Source of the DNA: Micrasema longulum
Taxonomy: Eukaryota; Arthropoda; Insecta; Trichoptera; Brachycentridae
Direction: 5' to 3'
NCBI GenBank assembly: GCA_022494885.1
Contig: JAGVSM010002877.1
Span: 124,001 to 188,000 of the forward strand
Length of the DNA stretch: 64,000 nucleotides
Below, piece after piece: positions 33,000 through 44,684 of this stretch; within the stretch, counting starts at the first letter, position 1, and every line of letters begins with the position of its first letter. The position numbers and the translations under genes are program-made. The notes under the pieces are model-generated. The model made no database searches, was not told the DNA's origin, and saw only the letters and a list, made by a program, of their open reading frames with translations.

Positions 33000-33420
33000 T
33001 TTGTCCAAGTTTTTTGTAGACAAGGACTGGATTCAAGTCCCTGGGGAGCTGTTTATATTAACATATTACAACAGAGATTGTTGGTAAATCCACCTGGTCC
33101 ATGAAGAAGTATAGAAATTAAAAAAAAAAACATTTTCAGGCGTTGCCAAGTTTGTAGGTAAAATAATTCAATTACACGAATACCTAAATAAAGGTTTCGG
33201 CTCTTTACTTCACAAACATCAACATATGTAAGAATTGAAGGAATATAGATTTTCAAATATGGGCAGAATGGTGAATGTTACACAGTGTGTAAAGTGGCCA
33301 CTTAAACCAGCCACTGACAGGTCATAAGCCCTGTAGATGCCTAGACTTCTATATTACCCTCTCTTAAATGTTCTTCATCTCGATTGTAATAAGTTAATAT
33401 TTAATATGCGTATCTGATAA
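33000..33420. repeat. family F copy with inverted core
   Basis: Segment A is in plus orientation (GAGTTTGTCCAAGTTTTTTG), but B and C follow inverted (TTCAGGCGTTGCC, AGAATGGTGAATGTTACACA, GATGCCTAGACTTC), closing with an inverted A end (TCTCGATTGTAATAAG). The ends are thus inverted copies of A. Confidence 0.75.
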
Positions 33421-33493
33421 TTTTGTGTGGTTTTGGTGGCATTATTTTAAGTTAGAGATTCCTCTTTACTACATTAAGGGCTTTACTCATAAA

Positions 33494-33590
33494 CTTGCTA
33501 TAAAATTACGCCTTAGTATATAGTGGTAGAATAAAGATGGTATCCATCCTTATTCTACCACTATGCATAGGCGTAAATTTATACCAGGCT
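33494..33590. mobile_element. snap-back MITE, ~48-bp arms
   Basis: The arms around a centre at 33541-33542 include ATAGTGGTAGAATAAAGATGG and TCCATCCTTATTCTACCACT, and extend outward through TTACGCC / GGCGTAA to about 33494 and 33590. The whole unit is a single hairpin. Confidence 0.85.
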
Positions 33591-33970
33591 AATAGGTAAG
33601 GCCCTAAGACTGCTCCGAACAGCAAAAAATAAATTCTGAGGCCCAAAGGGCCGATAAAATTAGGTTTTCGAGACTGTAACCAAACGAGGCCCGAAGGACT
33701 GAATTTCTTAGTATGTAACAGTGAGCAATAGCCAACTGTTGCCGGCTGGGTTCGAATTAATAATATTCCATTTGAAGATGGCTTTTGTTTCGGAGAACTC
33801 AATATGTTCTTCCAGGATATTGAATACTCTTGGGACCACAAAATAACATTTTCTTTGTGCAAAAGTCGTACGTGTTTTCAGTACTAAATCATTTAAATTG
33901 TGGGTAAATCTTGTACTAGCATTCTGCTGAGATCTCTTATAGTCGTATGACCTGAAATGCATCATGACGC
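33591..33970 (-). pseudogene. Jockey-type LINE C-terminus (minus)
   Basis: The minus-strand frame 33965-33708 gives RFTHNLNDLVLKTRTTFAQR and CYFVVPRVFNILEEHIEFS, i.e. the terminal T+..R(T/S)...F..R...VP+.FN.L pattern of Jockey LINEs. The 3' UTR towards 33591 has TCGGCCCTTTGGGCC repeats. Confidence 0.65.
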
Positions 33971-34228
33971 CTTTATAAACCTCGGTCTAATATTCAGTAA
34001 CTTCATGAATTTGAATAGTGTCTCATTTGGGAAAGTTGGGGGACATCGAAGCATCAGTAATTTAAGTACATATTAACTTTTGTATTAGAGGGGTTATGAT
34101 GGATGGGGTGCAGCTATTCCCAATAACATTGATTAGTATTTTTTTATAATTAAATTATATGGAAACTTTTAATTTAATATTGTAAATGGAGAAACGTTAG
34201 TAAGTCTTTTTACTTTCTCATTGTAACC

Positions 34229-34477
34229 CGGCCTCCGTGGTGTAGTTTCATTTTTAATTTTTTTTTTTTGCACCACAACATGCCAGGAGGCCCAATTACA
34301 GTGGTGAATTACATTACAGAACAACCAGGCTTGAGAAAAATCACATTTAAAATTTTTGTGTTCTCACTGGGAATCGAACCCGGAACCTTCCGTGCGTGAG
34401 TCAAGCGTCTTGACCACTACACCACGGAGGCCGCCGTAATTAGGCCTTTTGGCCTGTTGTGGTGCAAAAAAAAAAAA
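34229..34477. repeat. nested inverted SINE S2 pair
   Basis: A 17-bp plus head (CGGCCTCCGTGGTGTAG, 34229-34245) is followed by a complete minus S2 copy (34246-34434). A plus S2 3' end (TTAGGCCTTTTGGCCTGTTG, 34440-34459) and poly(A) come next. It looks like a reverse S2 within a plus S2 whose middle is gone. Confidence 0.8.
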
Positions 34478-34734
34478 TGTAAAATGTAAAAATGTAAAAA
34501 AAAATGTCACTGCTAAATGTATTTTTTTATTCAATTATTTGAGTTGGTTTTTCGTGTAAATCAAATGTTTGATTTTGCTTGTTCTCTTTATATTAATGTG
34601 CTCGAATGAAACTATCCACCGGCCATCTAGCGGCCAAACCTCGCTTTCAAATCAGCAAATTATGCTGCCGCAACATGTAGGTACTATATTATTTTTGTAT
34701 ATTATTCGTCCATACTCAACTTTTTCATCTTCTT

Positions 34735-35050
34735 CAGCCTTATCCTCTCCACTTCTGGATAAAGGCCTCTTCCAATCGCCTCCATTCCTTCCTATCACCC
34801 GCTTTCATCATCCACGTTTTACCGGCAATAGAGGCAATGTCGTCGACCCATCTTTTCTGTGGCCTTCCAACACTTCTTTTGTTTGCCCATGGTCTCCACT
34901 TTATTATTCTGGGTGTCCACCTGCCATCATTTTGTCTCGCCAAGTGTCCTGCCCACTGCCATTTCAATTTCGCTGCACGATCCATGATATCCACGACTCC
35001 GGTTCGGCGCCTTATTTCTTCATTCTTACTCCGCCTCTTAGACATACCTA
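34735..35050 (-). pseudogene. RTE LINE C-terminal fragment (minus)
   Basis: A 101-codon open frame (35045-34740) contains EEIRRRTGVVDIMDRAAKLK, WQWAGHLARQNDGRWTPRII, GRPQKRWVDDI and DRKEWRRLEEAF, parallel to the end of the RTE protein at 10.9-12.3 kb. The tail is (GAAGAAGATG)-like at 34735. The overlapping 160-codon plus frame is its antisense. Confidence 0.8.
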
Positions 35051-35087
35051 AATTGAGACTTGTGTTTCAGTAAATCGGTAAAAATAA

Positions 35088-35290
35088 TCGGGTTGTGGTC
35101 CCGTGGCTAGTGTCTCGGACTTACGGCTAATAGGTCAATGGTTCGAATACCACTCTACCCCAACTTGATTCCCATTTTCTAATAGTGAGTTATTCAAAAC
35201 TCGTTAAAAATGGCACTCAAAATGAAATATTTGGGTAAATCATAAGAACGCAAATATTTCTTTTAACTATAAAAAAAATGTATTTAAAAA
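35088..35290 (+). repeat. SINE family S1
   Basis: ATCGGGTTGTGGTCCCGTGG, TCAATGGTTCGAATACCACT, CTAATAGTGAGTTATTC, and ATAAGAACGCAAATATTTC. Full-length copy. Confidence 0.88.
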
Positions 35291-36059
35291 ACAATTTGTG
35301 AATGAATGAAGATATTTTCTTAAAATAAAAATAATGCTTAAAGACTGGTGTTGACTGATCGTGTTTCGAATAATGTAGCTTTATTTTTAAATAATACATG
35401 TGGCATACAAAAATATTCCTTCACTTTGATAATGAATTTTGATATCACAATTTCTAAAAAAACCGTGAAATAAAAATACGATTAAAGATTATTAATTTGT
35501 TAGGTACCCTAAACAAAAAACGCTACATGCCATATATTTCAGAAGATACCTTATACATGTTAACGATTAAAAACGAAAGTTGCATGGTTGATAAGAAATA
35601 TTATTACGTGTGCAGTTTTTCTGTTAGTTCAAATGTTATCAATGAACACTATTCTACTTATATAGACTTTGCCGTGACAGTTATTTCCTATGGTTAAAAA
35701 AACGTAACAATTACGTACACTAAAAAACCAGAACAAAAAACACTGTGCATTTATCTTAAAATCTAGATTCCTATCATTCTGTGTTGCTAGATAGCCAAAA
35801 CCGATTTGTTTTAATAACTATTGCGGAATGAATATAATTTATTGTGTGGCAACACAGAATAAAAGTATTTCCCGCCAAATATTGCACCAGCACATAAGAT
35901 TAGCAGAGCAAGATAAAGTAGGTGTTATTTTATTGTTAATGGAAGAATGAATCCTTTATATCCATTTAACTTCGTAACATAATGATGTGAATGACTTTGA
36001 CTGAAAAATGACTGTCATTTGATTCAGATGATAAATGGGTGTTTTTAATAGGCTCTAGT
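35291..36059. other. no gene; small inverted repeat at 35776-35860
   Basis: ATTCTGTGTTGC (35776-35787) and GCAACACAGAAT (35849-35860) are perfect inverted repeats 61 bp apart. The 66-codon frame at 35497-35697 shows no known motif. Confidence 0.5.
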
Positions 36060-36435
36060 ATTATAAATATATTTCTACTTATTTTTTACGTAATAGCTGT
36101 AAAAATCCCGAATAAAATTAAGTAAATTATAATTTTTTATCAAAAATTCTCAAGTACATATTTTTTCAAATTATTTTGATTTCAATGTTTTCAATTTCTT
36201 TTATTTCTTCATGTAACGTATTGTACAGCTTCAACCCAATATAAAATTAGTTCCAAGACTGCTTTTCTCCCCATTGGTAATCTTATCTTTTTTTATCCCT
36301 AGTTTCATTTGTAAGATATTCTTGGTAAAATTTAATTATATTTTTTAGTTGATTTATCCCTTTAATTATTTTATTTATAAAAATAGCAATTTTTTTTGTT
36401 GCTTTATTGTGAGTAAGCCAATTTTTGTGCATCTA
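36060..36435 (-). pseudogene. LINE C-terminus relic (minus)
   Basis: The minus strand gives QLAYSQQSNKKNC-like, NETRDKK and GLKLYNTLHEEIKEIENIE, the usual G.K+YN.L..EI end of Jockey/CR1 LINEs, broken by stops. Confidence 0.55.
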
Positions 36436-37009
36436 CATTAGATTACATATGAGTTGATAAATATCAAACGCAGGTATGTCTACAACGAAAATCACAGTGT
36501 CCACGTGGACCTACTAGCTTCTGAATTGAAATAGAGTTTTATTCTAATAATGAGGACATGTTTTAATTTAAACAACACTGAGATGATCATACTTTTTTTC
36601 TGCACATTTTGCTAAACAATATATAAAAAAAATTGAGTGGACATACTGGCGTTTAATATTTATTAACTCATATTTCTTTTGAGTATAATCCACATCGCCT
36701 TACTTATTTATTAATTTATTGCAATCTCTATATTTTATTTTCTAAATTTATTGCATAAAATTAGTAAACATACTGAATAACAGGGAATCTATATAAAACC
36801 AATTAATGTAAAACGAAAACGGAGTGTTCTCTGTTTATGATAGTCTCCATCTAACATGGCACAGCCTGTTCTAAGATGGAGATTTTTTATCTTTAGAGCG
36901 TAAGTAGTCCTATACTAATAAAACAATAACATAAACAAGAAAAACTAAAACTAAAACTACTTTATTATAAATGCCTAGCTAATCAGATTTAAGAAATTAA
37001 ACATCATTA

Positions 37010-37640
37010 TTATACAAATATAAAGTATATATATGTGCCAAAAATACATGTTACATAAACATAAATAAAAGAGTATAATATATAATAAAACAAATATAAA
37101 GCAATGAAATACATAAAAATATAAATAATATGTGTACCAATTATATAAAGTACTACGTTTATTGATTTACACATATTTAAAAAAAAAACTCTCGCTACAC
37201 TATTTATATGTGCAGCTATTTTTATTTTAAAATTTGTTTTACAATTTGCGCCTTTTATATTTGGCAATAAATCATTAAATATTTTTGGAGTAATTACATT
37301 GTACTGCTTTTTACCAAAGGCGGTTGATACAAATGGGACAATACAGTTAATTTGTGTTGCTGAACGAGTGTTCTGTTGGGTTCTAAAGGAATTTGTAAAC
37401 TTAAATGTAGAGGAAGAGAGGTATGTATGCAAAGATAGAGTGATATGGCGTTCTATCCTCTCTGCCTACCCCTACAGGGAAACGGCGTGATAGTTTGTTT
37501 GTTTTGTATATTTTTAATTTCCCCTTCATTACATAAAAAAAGAATGGAAGAACAGTAATGTATGTGTGGACATATGATTGTTTTATAAATAAGAAGACTA
37601 CTCTTTATATCTATTACATTTCTTAATCTTCCCATAAAAG
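37010..37640 (-). pseudogene. CR1/Jockey LINE C-terminus, interrupted (minus)
   Basis: The 37635-37510 frame gives VIDIKSSLLIYKTIICPHIH and YCSSILFLCNEGEIKNIQNK. The 37400-37200 frame then gives SFRTQQNTRSATQINCIVPF and NVITPKIFNDLL. An RTE fragment on the opposite strand splits the two. A long A/T-rich 3' UTR reaches 37010. Confidence 0.75.
37405..37505 (+). pseudogene. RTE LINE 3' scrap inside CR1/Jockey relic
   Basis: NVEEERYVCKDRVIWRSILS then GTGATAGTTTGTTTGTTTTG matches the end of the 9.4-9.9 kb RTE family, opposite in strand to the surrounding LINE. Confidence 0.75.
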
Positions 37641-38199
37641 TTTATGTTTTTATTTTTTTAGTTAACGAATGTTTGTTTATTTAAAACTGCAAGTAGGTAG
37701 CATAACGAGCATAAACAAGGTAAAAAGTAAATAAAGTCATAATTGTATCATTTTACGACCTTCGTAATTTTTATAGACTTACACCTCTTACTGACCTTTA
37801 GTGATTCAGTATTTTAAAATCAGTGTATTCTCGAAACGACCTTCCCAAATCTGCTGTACTCAATAATTATCTGTGGTCTGGACTCCGCGTTCAAACCAAT
37901 GACAGGCATAATAATATGGGTACCAAAAGATGGCACAGGGTCCTGACCTCAAACTATAAAAAGGCAGACTCAAATTGTAAGATTACCTCGTTAAGAAATA
38001 TAATATTATCTTCATAGAACCAGACGCAAAATTTAAGTAGGAGAACTCATGTTTTTTATTTATTTACAATTTTTGTATTTATAACAAGTACGAGGTTTGA
38101 TCAGGCTTAAAAGAAGTACATTCTGGGGAGCTGTCATTTTTATATAACACTGCTAATTACTATTCAGTATTTTGAGAAGTTTGACACAGTTTGGTTCAA
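37641..38199. other. no gene seen
   Basis: The 64-codon frame at 37823-38017 has no recognisable motif. Confidence 0.4.
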
Positions 38200-38345
38200 T
38201 ACTTCACTGTCCTTGGAATGGTAATAAAGCATAAGACTGATCACCTTACCTTCCATGTAACGAAAATTATCCAGATACGCTGCGATTGGAGTGCTAATGC
38301 AGTACCCTATGCGGATAGTGAAGTGACAACAAAATTAATTATTTT
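38200..38345 (+). repeat. SINE family S3, 3' part
   Basis: CTTGGAATGGTAATAAAGCA, ACTGATCACCTTACC, and ATACGCTGCGATTGGAGTGC. The head is missing. Confidence 0.6.
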
Positions 38346-38664
38346 AATTAAATTACAAATTTAAAAGCTTCAATTAAATTAACTTAACAATAGAATCACC
38401 ATGTAAAGCGCCCTTGAGGTATTTTATTACGAAAATGGCGCTATATAAGTTATCCACAATAACAATAACAAATGATTAAAATAATATTACATGGCCATGA
38501 TGCTAGAGCTAAAGAAAAAATCAGACTCCCATTTAGAAAAAAAGCCATGTCGAAAAATTCAATTTTATAATACGCACTACAAAAATATTGTGGGAAAAAC
38601 ATTTATTCAGTAAAAAAAAAACGAAATTCAAACTTAGGGTTAAGACGTATATGTTTAACAGTTT

Positions 38665-39020
38665 ATCAACAATATTTTGAGTCTACCCAAATTTTTGTAG
38701 ACTAGAACTGGATTTAACCCCCCGGGAGTAAATAATGTATTACAACAGAGATGAATAGCATTGAATAACATTTTATGAAAAGGAATATAGAAGTCTAGGC
38801 ATTTACACAACCTGATTTACATGACCTGCCATTGGCTGGTTTAAATAGTCACATTGTGTAACATCCACAATTGTACCTATTTTAGAACATCTATGTTCCT
38901 TTAATTCTTCCATCTGTTGATGTGTAAAGCTAAAGAGCTGAAACCTTTATTGATGCGGGCGACATTCTAGACCTCTATATTTCCTTCTATAAAATGTTTT
39001 TCATCTCTGTTATAACATAT
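38665..39020 (+). repeat. family F copy (A-C-B-C'-A')
   Basis: A at 38668 (TTGAGTCTACCCAAATTTTT), C at 38784 (GGAATATAGAAGTCTAGGC), B to about 38965, then inverted C' (TCTAGACCTCTATATTTCC) and inverted A end (CATCTCTGTTATAACATATT). Confidence 0.75.
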
Positions 39021-39133
39021 TAAGTTTATAAATGATTTAAATATACAATTAATTATAAGAGTGCAAATACAAATATGTTTATGTTTTCCTAATTCCAGAT
39101 GCAGAATAAAATAAATAAACAGTAAGCGTAAGG

Positions 39134-39291
39134 TGACCTCCGTGGTGTAATGGCTTAGATACTTGACCCACGCGCCGAAGGTTCCGGGTTTGACTCCCGG
39201 TGAGAACATAGAAATTAATCGTGATTTTTTCTCAAGCTTGGGCGATTTTTAGTGTAATTCGGGCTTCTGGCCAGTTCTAGTGCAAAAAAAG
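39134..39291 (+). repeat. SINE family S2
   Basis: GACCTCCGTGGTGTAATGGC, CCGGGTTTGACTCCCGGTG, TTTTTTCTCAAGCTTGGG, end TAGTGCAAAAAAA. Confidence 0.85.
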
Positions 39292-39792
39292 GTCTACCCT
39301 GTATAAATACTTGTACACCTGAAAATATTCCTATACCCAGTCTGCAAATTATATTTCAAAAAGTCTGTCTTCATTCCTCGCATCAACTGACAGCTTATTG
39401 AAAATTTTTGGTCTATGATGGTTAAAGCTATTTTGAGCCAAAGACATGTATGCCAGGAACCATTAGTTCCTTTTTATATTTCTTTTATTTAGTTACATAG
39501 ATGAGTGTTATGGTTTCATAGCACTTTAGATTTTTATTTGACTATTTTTGATTTTTTATACAATTAACTCCCAGGGAGCTTTTACAATACAGAGTTGCTT
39601 ATAAAATACAAAATAAACTTTACAAACAATAATAGGTTGCAGTTATGCTTTCTAAACAAAGGTTAAATAATGTCTAACTCATACTGTATCCACAAAGCTT
39701 CTTCAGGCCTCTTTGTCACCCGCGTGTCTTTTAAAGACTGGTCTGCGTCAAGTAATCTAGGAGTACATAATATATACTTTTTTACATTTACA
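39292..39792 (-). pseudogene. LINE C-terminal scraps (minus)
   Basis: 39470-39300 on the minus strand gives NHHRPKIFNKLSVDARNEDR. 39770-39670 gives SLKDTRVTKRPEEALWIQYE. Both resemble LINE C-termini, probably from two different copies. Confidence 0.45.
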
Positions 39793-39970
39793 TTTTTTTT
39801 TTTTTGCAACACAACAGGCCAGGAGGCCTAATTACAGTGGTGAATTACATCACAGAGCACCCAGGCTTGAGAAAAATCACATGTTAATTTTTGTGTTCTC
39901 ACCGGGAATCGAACCCGGAACCTTCCGTGCGTGAGTCAAGCGTCTTGACCATTACACCACGGAGGCCGCC
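39793..39970 (-). repeat. SINE family S2 (minus)
   Basis: Full-length reverse copy: poly(T), CAACAGGCCAGGAGGCC, CGGGAATCGAACCCGGAACC, ACACCACGGAGGCCGCC. Confidence 0.9.
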
Positions 39971-40085
39971 GTTCATTGGATTGAAGATGTTCAGGACAGA
40001 GAGAACCACGATATTACAGCTCTGCTGTCTCCCAAAGGTTCTGCGTATTTTTATTATTTCCACATTCATTACAAAGTCAAACTAA

Positions 40086-40295
40086 CGCAAGCCAGAATTT
40101 TTCTTAGGCCCCTTATTATTTTCGATGTTTTCAGCCTGTGTTGTTTTACAAAATCACAAGATTCCGTGTAAGTTAACGAATGATCTATGGTTAAAAATAA
40201 AAACTCGGCTGTCACTGGGCAGTTCCGAAGCTAAAATAAAAGGTCAGCTTATTCAGAAGATAAAAGAATTTCTCAATAATAAATTATTAAATTAA
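40086..40295 (+). other. unassigned open segment, possibly LINE C-terminus
   Basis: The frame is open for 69 codons (FFLGPLLFSMFSACVVLQNH ... KIKEFLNNKLLN, stop at 40293). It has no confident family match; the ending resembles a LINE C-terminus. Confidence 0.25.
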
Positions 40296-40564
40296 CGTTT
40301 TAAATGTCATTGCAATGATCCGAAAGTACACAAAATATTAAAGTTCTTGTCAGTACGAACGATTGTAATAAACTTAACATTATTGGGAAAATATAATACA
40401 TATCGTAAAAATCTAACCTTTTCTCCCCGAATCGATGTTTTTCGCGTTTGTGATTTGAAAAAATATTAAATCTATCAGGTTCCGAGGTTTAATTTTAGTG
40501 TTTTGGAGAGTGAAAATATTTTAAAAATAAAAGAAATACATTTAAATATAAAGTACGTACATAA

Positions 40565-40745
40565 TGATCATCACATTTTCCTATTACAAATGTGCATGGG
40601 GCACCGCATTGACACTTTGACGAAAGGTGATCGCTTCAGGTCGTAGTCCAGGAACAGTGAAATATTGCAGTGTGAAACCACCTGTAAAACTAGTATTTTA
40701 AGTCCATCCTGCCATGAATCGAACCCAGCTCCACTACACCATGTT
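40565..40745 (-). repeat. SINE family S3, diverged (minus)
   Basis: TCATCACATTTTCC, GTGCATGGGGCACCGCATTG, TGAATCGAACCCAGC and ACTACACCATG are recognisable. Confidence 0.65.
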
Positions 40746-41519
40746 CACTATTGCTGTAGCACGGATACCGTTTATCGTGTAAATGTTGGTTAGCTATAAA
40801 CTTTAGACTGTTTATATAACACTAAACTTCACTTTGTACAAAATATGCTGACGCAGGATGTGATAAAGATTTATTAGAGACACAACTTTTCACATGTGAC
40901 TTGCTCACAGGACGGTAGAAACACAAAAATTTGAAATAGGAAGGATTTGGGTAGGAACGGGGTATTTACAGTCTTATATGAGTTGCTTGTATAGAAAATG
41001 TAAATTCAGTTCTTAACACCGCGTGTGACGTCAGAGGTTCATTTCCGCTTAGTCCAAGAACTCTTCCTATTGGTTCATCCACGGAAAAGAAACCGGAAAT
41101 CTTCCATAGGTTGATTCATATGAACCAGTGACGTCATTCAAAATAGTTAAGCGTTTTAATTAAAATGTTTTTTTTAATTTTTTTCGTACGCTTTCAGGAA
41201 ACTTTGCGTTACAATTAAATATTCCAATTTTAACCGCGCGTAAGAAAACATTTACTGTATCCGATTTCCCGTTGGGCCCAAGTTTAAACTTCAAGTTCCT
41301 CATTGCTGCGATGAAGATAAGAAGAAGAAGAATGAATAGATGTAATGTATTTAAATTTAAACTCGTTATTTAACAAAATACTCTTATTTAATTTGATAAC
41401 TTTTCGTAGATTTTTCGCCATTAACACAGTGCGGGACGAAAATGGATTGGCACGAGTTAGCTCAGAAGTCTTACATGCTAATCGTGTTTTTAAATCTATC
41501 GTATATCATTATTTTATTG
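40746..41519. other. no gene; short inverted repeat at 41026-41136
   Basis: TGACGTCAGAGGTTCAT (41026-41042) and ATGAACCAGTGACGTCA (41120-41136) are inverted repeats with two mismatches. The right part aligns with the mariner relic flank at 20760-20820. A GAAGAAGAAG tract near 41330 may be a LINE tail. Confidence 0.5.
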
Positions 41520-42064
41520 CCGTTGTTTGTCAGAGTCAGGTCCTCCCCTTACGGGGGTGGTATTCGGATCCTCTGCCTCTGACCACCCAAGGAGTCCTTC
41601 TTTAACCAAAATCGTTCTATTATTGTAAATATCCGTGTTTTTACTTATTTTTTGTGTAATTTATGTTTGTTATGTTACTATAGTTTGAAGAAAATGTTTT
41701 TGTATATTTGGATTCGTCAATTTATGTGAATTGTTTGTTAACATATTTTTTTGAATAAAAAAAACAGAGGCATTGAGGGGATCCTGAGTGGGGACGACGT
41801 GTTGGCCTCTGTCCATACGTCCTCCTCCCCCCTCCTTAATCTGCATAGAGTTTGTATTCCTTAGGAATATTTTTAATAACTTTCCTCTATGCGCAGCTGA
41901 CAGAGAGTCCCCCAGGACTCTATAACAGCTGCGGGTGGATGGTGGGCTTAAGAGTCTCCCCTCAATGCCGTTGTTTGTCTTTGCAACATGTTTTTATGTT
42001 ATTTTTGTGCAGTTTCTTGTGCATATGTTTTTTCATATAACTGTCGTAATTGGTTTAGGATGTA
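41520..42064. other. GC-richer segment, possible LINE 3' UTR
   Basis: Patches such as GTCCTCCCCTTACGGGGGTGG, ACAGAGGCATTGAGGGGATC and CAGCTGCGGGTGGATGGTGG stand out from the AT-rich surroundings, and GCCGTTGTTTGTC occurs twice (41519, 41967). No domain is recognised. Confidence 0.35.
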
Positions 42065-42747
42065 TCTTTATATATATAATTCCTCTCTACGTGTGATGTC
42101 ACTGAACTCCTTCTAAACGGCTTAACCGATTAACGTGAGGTTTTTAGAGAAACATAGATCTTTGCGCTGTGTGTGTTCGTAGATATTAAAACCTTCAATA
42201 TTATGTGTAAAAAAGAAGTAAAGAGCATAAATGTTTTATTCATCGATCTACCAGGGTTGCATTCGAGGAAAATAATGCATTGACAAAAAAATGGAAAGAT
42301 TTTGTTTTTTGTGTATAAAAAAGTTTGTTTTTGAATGTTTACAAACAGCATTTGTTTTTTTGTGGATCTCAATCAGATTTTTTCCGTAAATTCCTTATAA
42401 TTTCTCCTCCTACATTTCTTTTTACTGGATTATTGGTAATACTAAAATAAAATTGAATTAACTACATTTTTAAAAATCGTATTCCCACATAAGTACACCC
42501 GTCTGTTGATGAGAAGACCGGATTTTGACGTTTGCAAAAAGAATACCATATTTGAAAAAAAAAATATTTTATGTTTTGGAATTACACCATAAACAAGTAC
42601 GTTCTTAAATTTAATATTTGAATATTAACAATTTTTAGTTTTGGAATTCAATCACAAACAAGTACCCAGGTACCTACTTATCAATAAAAAGTCTTTTTCC
42701 AAGGCAAGCCGACGTTCGGGCAGGACAACGTCTGTCGGGTCAGCTAG
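42065..42747 (+). mobile_element. non-autonomous Helitron, copy 2
   Basis: Starts TCTTTATATATATAATTC after A and ends GTCGGGTCAGCTAG before T, with the 6-bp stem GACGTT/AACGTC and loop CGGGCAGGAC before the end. It aligns with 2248-2893, with a ~50-bp extra segment near 42590-42650 that looks like an internal duplication (CAAACAAGTAC / TAAACAAGTAC). Confidence 0.9.
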
Positions 42748-43119
42748 TATGTAATAAATAAATAACTGTTGGAGAAAACTCTGTTACAGAGGGTTAATAA
42801 GCACGTCGCGTCGTCTTGAAATTGGTTTGAAACGAAACCAATGGTGTAATAATTATATGGTTGCAACCATCATGTTAGATACAGTATTATATATTTACGT
42901 ATGAATTACTGTTGATCGCACATTAATTTGTAAACAGAGCAACATAACCTATTATCGTCAAATTTTGGGTTCAATGAATTTTGCACCATTATTTGTAACA
43001 TTATGGAAATATAGAAGTATGTAAAAATAATCAATAGGTAACATATTTCAATCAGAGGTGCCGAGAGGCAGAAGAACTCAAGCGACATTTAAACAATTTT
43101 TGGTAAAATTACCTCCAAG

Positions 43120-43600
43120 CATTTTCGAGTTTTATTTATTTATTTAATTCACATAAACGCCCGGAGGGTTTTTACAAGTATGGTACAAAGATAAAATATA
43201 TAAAGTAGGAAATAAAATATACCATACGGTACATTCAAATACACATTCCTAGATATGACTAGTAAGAATATAGATATACATAAATATTGTAAGCATTTTA
43301 AATTAATCAATATATCCAGTAAGAAAAACTTAAAAATAAAAGTATTGCTATTTTAATACACAGTTGTAAGCCGGTAGAAAATTAAATTATTTACATGCTT
43401 TAAAATGTTTAACATCTGTGAAGAAGAAGTAAGCAAAAATTATGCAAATAAGGAAAAAAAAAGAACTAGATTTAAGTATCTAAAAGAAACAATCAACAAT
43501 CCCAAAATAAATTTTAATTTAAAATTAATTAACTAATTAAATAAATTGACACAATTTAACCAATTAATTAAACAATTATTTAAAATAAAAAAAACTTTTG
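43120..43600 (-). repeat. probable LINE 3' UTR (minus)
   Basis: GAGTTTTATTTATTTATTTAATTC then CGCCCGGAGGGTTTTTAC looks like a reversed polyadenylated end. The rest is A/T-rich with no coding. Confidence 0.35.
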
Positions 43601-43696
43601 CTTTTTAAATAAAGTGGCTACAACTACAGTTAGTGTTATAATTTTTTTTAACTTATGTGTATGTGTATAATGGAAATGAACTAAACTATGTTTAAA

Positions 43697-43890
43697 TCGG
43701 GTTGTAGTCCTGTGTCTAGTGTCTCAGACTCACGGACCATTGGTCCGTGGTTCGAATCCCACTCTACTCCAACTTTATTTCCATTTTATAATAGTGAGTT
43801 ATTTACAACTCGTTGAAAATGGCCCTTAAAATGAAGTATTTGGGTAAATCATAAGAACGCAAATATTTATTTTTAAAAAAATTTAAAAAA
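43697..43890 (+). repeat. SINE family S1
   Basis: TCGGGTTGTAGTCCTGTGTC, CGTGGTTCGAATCCCACTCT, ATAATAGTGAGTTATTTAC and AAGAACGCAAATATTTATTT. Full-length copy. Confidence 0.88.
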
Positions 43891-44129
43891 CTGATAGCTC
43901 ATAGAAATTTGGCAGTTATGTTTCTCTGGCATATTTTTTTGTGGATCTTTAATTTTTAAAAACATATTTTTTACATTTTTTTCTGTTTACTTAGCTTCCA
44001 GCATTACTATTGGAGTTTGAGTAAGTGAATCTAACTACATACTCGGATTAAATTTATTTATTATTTACGCCCACATGTCAGGTAAAAAGTTATAAGTTAA
44101 TATGAACCCGGGTCTAATAAATATGCATC

Positions 44130-44134
<5 letters not shown>

Positions 44135-44167
<33 letters not shown>
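44135..44167. repeat. (TA)n microsatellite
   Basis: About 16 TA units with one interruption. Confidence 0.9.
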
Positions 44168-44169
<2 letters not shown>

Positions 44170-44684
44170 CTTTTTTTAAAGTATCGAATTACATTATGAT
44201 TTATAGATATACATAAATAAAGATAAAATATTACATAAAAGTAGGTAGGTTAAATATTTCAAATAAAAATAAAATAAAACACAGTAACAGTTTATTATTA
44301 CAGGTATATAACAGGTATTATTACAGTGTATGTAAGTAAAATATAAAAATCAGTGATTTTTACAGTATTCGAATAATAAAAATTATTTTGATTTTATCGC
44401 CGTAAGATTTTTTTATCTGACAATAGAAAATGAAATATACTTGTTTCCGAGCCGGTGTAATCATCCGATTGGAGAATTTACAAAATAATTCGGTCTACCA
44501 GACGCTATAACAAAGGTAGATTGAGATCTTGTACATCTATTTGGTACTTAGATACTTATCGGTCTCATTAAATCAGGGACGTCCAGTGTGCTATTCGTCG
44601 TTTTATAAAAATTGATTGTGTCATTAAGAATTTATGTCAAATATCTTTTAAGCTTCTATGGCTTCCAGCACCTCAAATATCATC

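Noticed and set aside
34569..35051. 160-codon plus-strand open frame with a hydrophobic start
   Set aside because: It is antisense to a recognisable RTE C-terminal frame on the minus strand.
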